This document shows positions 1-5,279 of a stretch of DNA of 9,564 nt, in pieces. Numbering within the stretch: position 1 is the first letter of the stretch; each line of letters starts with the position of its first letter. Source of the DNA: W1P20-047 sp045118335 (lineage in GTDB: Bacteria; Actinomycetota; Coriobacteriia; Coriobacteriales; Eggerthellaceae); assembly GCA_045118335.1 (NCBI GenBank), contig JBGUXY010000037.1, positions 1-9,564 of the forward strand, written 5' to 3'. The position numbers and the translations under genes were made by a program. A model generated the notes under the pieces. That model did not search any database, was not told where the DNA came from, and saw nothing but the letters and a program-made list of their open reading frames with translations.

Positions 1-68
1 AACGCTGGTTCGAGTGGCGCTTTTGCGTTGGCGCAACTGGCGAGACGTGTTGGTGCAATCGGCAGTTC
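1..68. repeat. Degenerate TTGGCGC-type repeat at the break of the radical SAM gene
   Basis: Bases 29-60 contain GTTGGCGCAACTGGCGAGAC and then GTGTTGGTGCAATC. These short TTGG(C/T)GC motifs and the GAGACGTKTTGG core resemble the units of the array at 1007-1203 and the copies at 628-713. No coding frame here continues the radical SAM protein. I see nothing else in this stretch, and the window edge prevents judging its extent. Confidence 0.35.
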
Positions 69-464
69 TTAGAGTAGCGGTATCACGTGGCTTGGTGCGC
101 CGTGCTTGGCGTGGGGCGCGGACATGAAGCAGTGCCGGCACTTCAGGTTGCACGCCCCGGTGACCGACCACTGGACTTCCTCTTTGTACTCGCAGGGATA
201 CACCATGTACTCCTGCTCGGGAAGCAGGTACTCCGCGGGCCTGGCGGGGCGGACGACGCCCTTCTCGAGCTGCTTTTCCAGAAAGCCCTTGTGTTCTTTG
301 GAAAGTTGTTCCAGGTCCAGGTCGTGCGCGCCGTCGCATTGCAGGAGCAGCTGGTACCTCCCCTTTTCCAGGAACGTGGCATGCTTAAGGGCGCGGTCAA
401 CAAGACCCGTGCGCGCCTTCTGCCAGCCGCGGAACCGGTACCGGTTGTCTAAAACGTATCGCAT
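69..464 (-). pseudogene. Radical SAM RiPP maturase, N-terminal fragment (truncated)
   Basis: A 131-residue ORF starting at an ATG (464) with GAGGGG five bases upstream. Residues 1-95 form a charged leader region, often a substrate-binding domain in peptide maturases. Residues 98-112 read VQWSVTGACNLKCRHC, giving the CX3CX2C iron-sulfur motif with C105, C109 and C112, followed by FMSAPHAKHGAPSH, typical of SPASM-type peptide-modifying radical SAM enzymes. Family resemblance stops near base 87; the next five codons and a TAA do not look like the family, nor do the other two frames of bases 1-87. The SAM-binding GGEP-like motif, barrel and C-terminal cluster domain are all missing; full enzymes have roughly 400 residues or more. 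It follows three GG-leader peptides on the same strand, so its presumed job was modifying their cysteine-rich cores. It should be inactive alone. A sequencing error is possible but does not explain the loss of homology in all frames. Confidence 0.75.
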
Positions 465-713
465 TTCAACCCCTCATCACAAACAGCATGGCATCTATAT
501 CAAGCCGACAGCACCAGCCGACCCAGTTCACATCGTCGTGGACAGCAAGGCACACCGCCTCGTTGATGCGTGGAAGGCGATCTCGTATTTAGCCTTTCGA
601 TATGAGCTCCACGATGGTCGAGACGCCTGGTCCGACCCTGTTGGCACCACAAAGACGTCTGGCCCGACCTCTTTGGCACGCCGACCCTGTTGGCGCATCC
701 TATTGGCAACGAG
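465..713. other. Intergenic gap between P1 and the radical SAM fragment
   Basis: No gene is convincing here. On the minus strand a 29-codon frame opens at a GTG (555) and ends with TGA at 468-466, one base before the radical SAM ATG. It encodes a Trp/Cys-containing peptide (VNWVGWCCRLDIDAM within it). Stop-start spacing of one base suits translational coupling, but the start has only a weak GAGG very close to the GTG, and I recognise no family. It may be a real small ORF, a gene scrap or chance. Bases 628-713 hold repeats, listed separately. Confidence 0.4.
628..713. repeat. Degenerate repeats after P1
   Basis: CCGACCCTGTTGGCACC near 635 and CCGACCCTGTTGGCGC near 688 are direct copies about 52 bases apart, separated by AAGACGTCTGGCCCGACC, which resembles the AAGACGTTTGG core of the 1007-1203 array. 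A third relative, CCGATCCTGTTGCGCAC, occurs near 1546 before P2. The repeats begin immediately after the P1 stop codon. Confidence 0.45.
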
Positions 714-971
714 CTAATCGTGGTCGCTGACGCAATCGTGATAATAGTCCGAAGCGCAGTCGTAAACGCTCGTCGTGTCGCATTGCAAGAGCGCGCATGA
801 ATATTTGCTCATCTCTATGCAATTATCAGCCTGCTCCGGGCAATAGCTGGATCCGCCTGCCACCTGGCTCAGGTCCTCTTCACCCAGCTTGGCGACCTGA
901 CTGATGGCTGCATCCGTCCTGTCCTTGAGCTCTTGCTCTTCCTTCGGGATTGCGTTCTCGAATTCGCTCAT
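714..971 (-). CDS. Cys-rich GG-leader precursor peptide P1
   Basis: An 85-residue peptide with no membrane segment. The ATG at 971 has GAGGAG seven bases upstream. Residues 1-40 are an acidic, helical-looking leader ending LGEEDLSQVAGG, the L-x-x-V-x-GG double-glycine pattern cut by C39 peptidase-type ABC exporters. The predicted 45-residue core (SSYCPEQADNC... to DHD) has six cysteines spaced x6, x7, x4, x7, x7 and is rich in Tyr, Asp and Ser. The leader matches P2 at 38 of 40 residues while the core differs, the usual sign of a duplicated RiPP precursor. The radical SAM fragment downstream suggests thioether (sactipeptide or ranthipeptide-like) cross-links at Cys; disulfides are the alternative. 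Family assignment is inference: I know of no named precursor family with this exact ladder. Confidence 0.8.
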   Translation of the reverse strand: MSEFENAIPKEEQELKDRTDAAISQVAKLGEEDLSQVAGGSSYCPEQADNCIEMSKYSCALLQCDTTSVYDCASDYYHDCVSDHD

Positions 972-1006
972 GGTTTTCTCCTCGTCGCTCGTTCAAAACG
1001 CTGCGC

Positions 1007-1203
1007 GATGGCTGAGGCGCTTGGCCTGATCGTATTGGCGCCAAGACGTTTGGACTTACCCTGGCACGATGGCCGAGGCGCTTGGCCTGATCGTATTGGC
1101 GCCGAGACGTTTGGCCTTGCCCCTGGCGCGATGGCCGAGACGTTTGGCCTTATCCCTGGCGCGATAGCCGAGGCGCTTGGCCTTGCCCCTGGCGCGATGG
1201 CCG
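1007..1203. repeat. Tandem 33/35-bp GC-rich hairpin repeat array
   Basis: Head-to-tail units begin at 1007, 1068, 1130, 1163 and 1196 (partial). The 33-bp units (1130-1162, 1163-1195) start GATRGCCGAG and end CCCTGGCGC. The first two start the same way but carry CTGATCGTATTGGCGC instead, followed by a 26-27-bp half unit, giving a higher-order 61/62-bp duplication (1007-1067, 1068-1129). Each unit holds GGCCGAGGCGCTTGGCC or GGCCGAGACGTTTGGCC, which folds on the plus strand as a 7-bp stem (with G-U pairs) and a 3-base loop. The array fills most of the gap between P2 and P1. Frames through it encode low-complexity Ala/Pro/Arg peptides that I do not believe are translated. Confidence 0.85.
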
Positions 1204-1262
1204 CGTGCTCATGATCTCGTTCGTCACGGAATCGGCCAGCTGCCTGAGCACCTCCTGCAGGT
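1204..1262 (-). other. Possible gene scrap between P2 and the repeat array
   Basis: Just after the P2 stop, the minus strand reads in one frame ELDLQEVLRQLADSVTNEIMS, which looks like amphipathic coding sequence, and then runs into the repeat array. There is no clear start: AGGAGGT lies at about 1250 but no ATG follows at a suitable distance. It may be the residue of a gene destroyed by repeat expansion, or chance. Confidence 0.2.
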
Positions 1263-1493
1263 CTAACTCCCGACACGCTCGCAATAGTAATAACCACTTG
1301 GGCAGTCGAACTTGCCGCCAGTATCGCATTCCACATAAGCGCACCCATACTTGCTCTTATCCACGCATTCATCACCACCTGCCACCTGCCCCAAGTCCTT
1401 TTCGCCCAGCTTGGCGACCTGACTGATGGCTGCATCCGTCCTGTCCTTGAGTTCTTGCTCTTCCTTCGGGATTGCGTTTTCGAATTCGCTCAT
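1263..1493 (-). CDS. Cys-rich GG-leader precursor peptide P2
   Basis: A 76-residue peptide; the ATG at 1493 has a strong AGGAGG five bases upstream. Leader residues 1-40 end LGEKDLGQVAGG and differ from P1 at only two positions. The 36-residue core (DECVDKSKYGC... to RVGS) has five cysteines spaced x7, x4, x7, x6, aligning with the last five cysteines of P1. Identity with P1 at DNA level extends about 22 bases upstream of the ATG, through the ribosome-binding site, then ends, so leader and RBS were copied as a unit. Core residues between the cysteines are mostly different, but KYxC, CDT and Tyr-rich YY segments recur. Predicted fate: modification by a radical SAM enzyme, leader cleavage after GG and export. 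None of these steps is shown by the window. Confidence 0.8.
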   Translation of the reverse strand: MSEFENAIPKEEQELKDRTDAAISQVAKLGEKDLGQVAGGDECVDKSKYGCAYVECDTGGKFDCPSGYYYCERVGS

Positions 1494-1640
1494 GGTTTCC
1501 TCCTCGTCGTTCGTTTAATGAGTTCCGTGTGGACGCAACGCGCCTCCGATCCTGTTGCGCACTGGGACGGAGAGTCAGGCATCGTGACCCAGCCCGGGAA
1601 AGGCGCTCTGTTCCATCACCCTCGCTTTCGCATCCACGGT
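1494..1640. other. Intergenic region before P2
   Basis: It holds the P2 ribosome-binding site next to 1493 and a degenerate repeat copy near 1546 (CCGATCCTGTTGCGCAC) enclosed by CTCCG and CGGAG, which can form a weak hairpin. No promoter is evident. Confidence 0.3.
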
Positions 1641-1871
1641 TTAGTAATACCGTACGGTCCATTCGAGCAGACATTTCCTGTAGAATAGGTCCATGTAAAG
1701 ATGGGCGTCATCCTCGCTATTCCAGGCGCTGCGTAAGAGTACGTGGTCATTGGTTCCGCAGTTGGGGCAGGGCGGAAGGGGCTTGTTGGGAGCTGGAGGC
1801 TCGCCATCGCCCCCGGAAACTTGCTGCATTACTTCGTCGGGTAATTTCTTGGCGTTGTCCTGGGAATCCAT
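1641..1871 (-). CDS. Short GG-leader peptide P3 with CPxCG core
   Basis: A 76-residue peptide from the ATG at 1871, chosen because GGAAGGGG lies just upstream; an upstream in-frame start would add 13 residues without a ribosome site. Residues 1-21 end AKKLPDEVMQQVSGG, a bacteriocin-type double-glycine leader unrelated in detail to those of P1 and P2. The 55-residue core has a Pro-rich start (EPPAPNKPLPPCPNCG), a single zinc-knuckle-like CPNCG, a third cysteine (C67) in YRKCLLEW, and an aromatic end WTVRYY. It lies 147 bases before P2 on the same strand. It could be a second type of precursor for the same exporter, an accessory leader-bearing factor, or a small half zinc-ribbon protein with a chance GG motif. 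I do not recognise a family. Confidence 0.65.
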   Translation of the reverse strand: MDSQDNAKKLPDEVMQQVSGGDGEPPAPNKPLPPCPNCGTNDHVLLRSAWNSEDDAHLYMDLFYRKCLLEWTVRYY

Positions 1872-1924
1872 TTCGCGCCCCTTCCAATGAGTTTTGCTAC
1901 GCAAAACCAAAAGACTCTTGCTCC

Positions 1925-1930
1925 ATTATA
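1925..1930 (-). promoter_or_regulatory. Consensus -10 box before the precursor genes
   Basis: The minus strand reads CTTCGTATAATGGAG, an exact TATAAT in GC-rich surroundings, about 54 bases before the P3 ATG, giving a likely 45-50-base leader. No good -35 hexamer is found 16-18 bases upstream, so an activator may be needed. It would let P3, P2, P1 and the radical SAM fragment be transcribed separately from the acetyltransferase gene. Confidence 0.4.
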
Positions 1931-1975
1931 CGAAGCGGCTCGAAAACCGTTTCGCATGATAGGAAAACAAGAAGC

Positions 1976-2509
1976 CTATGCGTTGGCAATCTTTACGACC
2001 TTCTCGAACTTGAACAGGCCACCGTCTTCGCCGGGGTAGTTCCCGGCTTCCTCTTGCGGGAAATGCGGATCGGCATGGCGGTCGTTGTAGTACTCCGTGA
2101 TGTGGAAACCGCAGCGGTTCACGTAGAAGTGGATGTTGCGCTTCTCGTGGTAGGGCGTGACCAGCTCCCAGCGTTCGGCTTCTGGGTAGCGGGCCTCTAT
2201 CGCCTGCCAGGCCGCGTAGCCCAGGTGCTTGTCCTGATGGGTGGGGTCTATGAAGAGGAAGTCGAGCAGCTTGCTTGCACCATCGCCCGTGACGATTGCT
2301 CCACCCACGGGGCATCCGTCGCAGACGATATGCAGGGCTTCGGCCGCTGGAGCAGCTAGGGATTGGTCTATGTCGCGCTCGGGTGGGATGAGCTCGGGGA
2401 AGTCGGGAAACGCTTCGCGGGCGGCCTGCGTGAACGCTTCCTGCATACGCAGCTTGAATGCGGGCATGTCTTTTGGGTGTACGAGCTCTAACGTGATGGC
2501 GGGCGTCAT
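1976..2509 (-). CDS. GNAT family N-acetyltransferase
   Basis: A 177-residue protein that would transfer an acetyl group from acetyl-CoA to an unknown amine. The start at 2509 (MTPAITLELV) is supported by AAAGGAG seven bases upstream; the longer frame to 2635 has no such site. The GNAT motif A region is FIDPTHQDKHLGYAAW, with the Q/R-x-x-G-x-A acetyl-CoA pyrophosphate loop as DKHLGYA, and the C-terminal signature is NIHFYVNRCGFHITEYY. Length is normal for the superfamily. It is the first gene of the minus-strand set, 104 bases ahead of P3, and diverges from the metallopeptidase gene. It might acetylate a peptide product or give self-protection, but GNATs are common and the link to the peptide genes rests on position only. 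Confidence 0.85.
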   Translation of the reverse strand: MTPAITLELVHPKDMPAFKLRMQEAFTQAAREAFPDFPELIPPERDIDQSLAAPAAEALHIVCDGCPVGGAIVTGDGASKLLDFLFIDPTHQDKHLGYAAWQAIEARYPEAERWELVTPYHEKRNIHFYVNRCGFHITEYYNDRHADPHFPQEEAGNYPGEDGGLFKFEKVVKIANA

Positions 2510-2603
2510 ATGTGGTCTCCTTTCGCGGTCATCCCGTATCTTTTCACAGAATCCATGGCTTTGCGGCACCGTCAGCTGCGGCGACATGTTTTTTCCAATC
2601 ACC

Positions 2604-2637
2604 CCATGTTGGCAACAAATCCATGTTGCCAACAAAT
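2604..2637. promoter_or_regulatory. Paired operator-like repeat in the divergent intergenic region
   Basis: Two tandem 17-bp copies, CCATGTTGGCAACAAAT (2604-2620) and CCATGTTGCCAACAAAT (2621-2637), differ at one base. Together they also form a perfect 10-bp inverted repeat, TGTTGGCAAC (2607-2616) and GTTGCCAACA (2625-2634), with an 8-base spacer. The dyad lies between the GNAT start and the metallopeptidase start, about 55-80 bases from the latter, a position suited to a regulator of one or both. A possible plus-strand -10 is TATCAT at 2646-2651; the -35 is unclear. Confidence 0.5.
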
Positions 2638-2687
2638 AAAAGCGGTATCATTTCGTCGTACGTTTTCAATTGCTAAAAGGTGGCATC

Positions 2688-4931
2688 ATGACTCATTCCC
2701 GGCTTTCGAAGATCGTGTCCGCGGTTGTCTCATTCGCTCTTGTTTTCGCGTTTGCACTGCCCGCGCCGGCGCTTGCCGTGCAAACCGAAGTCGAAGTCGA
2801 CAACTACGCGCTTGCAGGCGACCAGGCAACGGTGAGCGGAATCGTTATAGACGACGTTGCTGCTCCGAACCCCGGCGATGCGCTTGACAGCACGGCGAAG
2901 GTTACCTCGGCCGAAGGGGTGCAATGGGATGTCCCCGTGCTGTGGGTTGCCGACAACCTGGAGCTGGCCACCGAAGCGCAGGAGGGCAGGTCATATCTGC
3001 CGGCGCTCGTGTTCTACCTGCCTCAGGGCTATGCGATCGATGGAAGCGAGTTCACGGTAACGCTTTCCGATTCGCTCACCGAGCTGTTCGGGGGCAGCGA
3101 AATCGTTTCCGTCTACGATGCCCAAACCGGCATCACCTACATTCTGCCTGCTTCGCTTAGGGACTTCTTCACAAGTGCGCAGCAGAACACGAGCGAGAAC
3201 GAATCGGGTTGGGGCCAATCGTCGTCAGAGACCGAGGTGGCGGTCGAGGAAATTCCGTCGTCGCCTGATAATCGCAGCTTGATAGATATCTACTGCTCCC
3301 AGACGGCCCGCGATGCGTTCAGCGACGAAGACCTCGAGTTCATCCTCGATTTGATCATATACAAGCTTCAACCGCAGGCCGTCGAGTTGCTGCTCGACAG
3401 CTTCCCGGCGTTTCGGGCTGCTGCAGACCAGGGGCAGATTGGCCGGGAAATAGGCTTGTATGTGTACTATGCATCCGGAGATAAAGACGGCATACCGGAG
3501 CACGAGTGCGCTCCTGCTGAAGCGCTCGCATACGTGGGGGCTGATGCCGTTGTCGATGGCGATAACGTCAAGTACTGCTACATGATCGCCGTTGACCTGT
3601 CCAGCCTTGCTTTGCTAGATGACGATGGCAATCCCGTGAGAGATTCCATGACAGGCAAATTCGTGCTCATTCGCGACGGCGAGGCCATGACCACGCTCGA
3701 GAACACCATAGTGCACGAATTGTTCCACGCCATCATGGACGACTACAACCGAACAGGGATGCTCGGCGCAACGGATATACGCAATGCCGTCACCGATGAG
3801 AACGGAAATTTCCCAACCAAGGAGCTCGAGGATTTATACATTGCCATCCATTACCCCCATTGGTTCATCGAAGGGACTGCGTCATCCGTTGAAAACGTCT
3901 ACACATTCCGCTACGACACGTTCAAGATGCTGCGTGCGGAGCAGGGAAGCGAAACGGCGTTCACCGATTTCTACACTGCCGATGGCTTGCTGTACAACTA
4001 CCTCAATGCGACGTCGGACAACAAGGATCTTTATTTCGACCTCGAGTATTCCAGCGGATACGACGAAAACGGCAACGAAGTGAATGCGAATCAGAGTCGA
4101 TACGTTTCCGGCTACATTGCAACCCTGTATCTAAGCGAGCTGGCGGCCAGGAAAACAGGGGAATCCGCCGTCGTGGAGGACGAGGGCAACGTCTCGATAT
4201 CGTCGGAGCGTCTGCGCGCCGGGCTCAACTGGATTCTTGAGCGCATGCATAATGGCGAAACTATGGACCAGGTCGTCTACGATCTGTCGCCCGTTGATGC
4301 CAACGGGAAGAAGATATATGCGGATACCAACGATTTCGAAGCGAAATTCATCAAGGGCGTGGGCACGGAAACGGCTTCTGGTGTTAGCTACTCGGGTGAT
4401 CAGGATTCGCTACAGTTTTCCACTACGTTCCTTAACTACCTGGTGGCGCTTGAAAACACGATGGGGCAGGATGATAAGCCGAACGGTTCGATTCTTATGG
4501 ACTTCGACACAGAGCTTAAAAGCCCCCTTGATGGCACCAAAGACTCGTACTCGGATTTCCTCCAGATTGTCGAGTCGAACGAATATGTGGAATCGACGGT
4601 GCCAAACGAGGTCGCTCTTGCAGGCGGTGGCAAGTCGGAAGGCGATTCGGCTGCGAGCTTAGAGGAAGCTCAAGACGCAACCAGGATGGCTGCCAAGCCG
4701 GCGCAGAACGGTTGCGAAGCTGCGACGGATGCGGCTAGCGATGCGCAGGCAGAGGCGCTCGAAGCGTCTGCTGCAGGTTCCGAGGATGTTGCCGGCGCGG
4801 CTACCGAAACAGCGCAGGACGATAGCAAGGCTGTAACGGATACAGCCTCTGGAGCGCAGGCGGGGGATGCAGCCTCTGGAGCGCAGGCGGGGGATTCCGG
4901 TGCTCCAGCTGTGGAGGAACCGGCCGCCTAG
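2688..4931 (+). CDS. Secreted HExxH zinc metallopeptidase-like protein
   Basis: A 747-residue protein. ATG 2688 is preferred over the in-frame TTG at 2670 because AAAAGGTGG lies just before it. Residues 1-30 form a signal peptide: R5/K8, a hydrophobic stretch from I9 to L24, and ALA cleavage near residue 30. HELFH at 343-347 followed by HWFIEGTA with E395 gives the HExxH...E zinc triad (H343, H347, E395; catalytic E344), as in gluzincin-type peptidases. Residues 31-330 are probably an extracellular N-terminal region, 420-640 a helical region. About 640-747 is an Ala/Asp/Glu-rich disordered tail with a duplicated ASGAQAGD motif and no transmembrane helix, lipobox or LPxTG, so it should be released or loosely wall-associated. 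Substrate is unknown; proteins or peptides are the natural guess. It diverges from the RiPP-type locus, so a role with those peptides is possible but unproven. Confidence 0.75.
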   Translation: MTHSRLSKIVSAVVSFALVFAFALPAPALAVQTEVEVDNYALAGDQATVSGIVIDDVAAPNPGDALDSTAKVTSAEGVQWDVPVLWVADNLELATEAQEGRSYLPALVFYLPQGYAIDGSEFTVTLSDSLTELFGGSEIVSVYDAQTGITYILPASLRDFFTSAQQNTSENESGWGQSSSETEVAVEEIPSSPDNRSLIDIYCSQTARDAFSDEDLEFILDLIIYKLQPQAVELLLDSFPAFRAAADQGQIGREIGLYVYYASGDKDGIPEHECAPAEALAYVGADAVVDGDNVKYCYMIAVDLSSLALLDDDGNPVRDSMTGKFVLIRDGEAMTTLENTIVHELFHAIMDDYNRTGMLGATDIRNAVTDENGNFPTKELEDLYIAIHYPHWFIEGTASSVENVYTFRYDTFKMLRAEQGSETAFTDFYTADGLLYNYLNATSDNKDLYFDLEYSSGYDENGNEVNANQSRYVSGYIATLYLSELAARKTGESAVVEDEGNVSISSERLRAGLNWILERMHNGETMDQVVYDLSPVDANGKKIYADTNDFEAKFIKGVGTETASGVSYSGDQDSLQFSTTFLNYLVALENTMGQDDKPNGSILMDFDTELKSPLDGTKDSYSDFLQIVESNEYVESTVPNEVALAGGGKSEGDSAASLEEAQDATRMAAKPAQNGCEAATDAASDAQAEALEASAAGSEDVAGAATETAQDDSKAVTDTASGAQAGDAASGAQAGDSGAPAVEEPAA
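4848..4901 (+). repeat. 27-bp coding tandem repeat in the peptidase tail
   Basis: Two nearly identical 27-base units start near 4840 and 4867 and contain GCCTCTGGAGCGCAGGCGGG. They keep the frame and encode repeated A-S-G-A-Q-A-G-D. This is ordinary slippage-prone tail sequence; unit number may vary between strains. Confidence 0.7.
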
Positions 4932-5044
4932 CGGTGCAACTACCCACACTGAACAGGGGGACGTGAGCAGTGCTACGTCCCCCTGTCCATTCGGGGAAGG
5001 GGCAGTGTAACGCCCCCTGTTCATTGCGGAACCGGCCGCCTAGC
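4916..5044. mobile_element. 95-bp hairpin insert flanked by 17-bp direct repeats (MITE/REP-like)
   Basis: GGAACCGGCCGCCTAGC occurs at 4916-4932 and exactly again at 5028-5044. The 95 bases between hold a near-perfect palindrome: ACAGGGGGACGT (4953-4964) and ACGTCCCCCTGT (4975-4986) pair over 12 bp around a 10-base centre that is itself AGCA/TGCT. An outer 11-bp inverted repeat joins TGAACAGGGGG (4950-4960) and CCCCCTGTTCA (5013-5023). The first flank includes the peptidase stop TAG (4929-4931), so the insert sits just beyond the gene and leaves the protein end unchanged. It may have arrived by transposition with a long target duplication or by local duplication. The hairpin could also help end transcription, although it lacks a T tract. 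Confidence 0.6.
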
Positions 5045-5279
5045 AACGTAACAACGCGTTTTTCACCCGCTTTATTCTGAAAGTGTAGCGGTTGCCATCC
5101 CTGAGGTCGTTTCGACTATCTGGACGTCGAATTCGCTTTCCGTTTCGAGTTGCGACAGTACATACAGGATGCTCTGGTGCGAGCATTCGCACTGCCCTGG
5201 GTCGCTTATCAGCCCTGATCTCACCTTCTCGCACGATTCGAAACGCGCAGGTTGTCAGTCCTGATATGTTTTACAGTTT
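5045..5279. other. Gene-poor stretch after the hairpin insert
   Basis: I see no intact gene. The only coding-like signal is the minus-strand scrap at 5072-5224, listed separately. The remaining bases up to 5279 show no repeat, RNA or promoter that I can defend. Confidence 0.4.
5072..5224 (-). pseudogene. Possible C-terminal gene scrap, unknown family
   Basis: A minus-strand frame that is open from a stop near 5255 and ends with TAA at 5074-5072. From a GTG at 5224 it gives 50 residues including DPGQCECSHQSILYVLSQL and DVQIVETTSGMATATLSE. Composition (balanced acidic, aliphatic and polar residues, few Arg) looks more like real protein than the Arg-rich overlapping frames. There is no ATG and only a weak GAGAAG before the GTG. 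It may be the tail of a lost gene. I do not recognise it. Confidence 0.25.

Noticed and set aside
1007..1203. CRISPR array
   Set aside because: The units are contiguous without unique spacers, and no cas genes are present.
968..1435. 155-codon minus-strand ORF with repeated IAPGARP-like segments
   Set aside because: It overlaps P2 in another frame and owes its pattern to the 33-bp array; no credible start site.
1472..2359. Long plus-strand ORF of 295 codons
   Set aside because: It runs antisense through P2, P3 and the GNAT gene, is Arg/Cys/Ser rich, and shows no family pattern or ribosome site.
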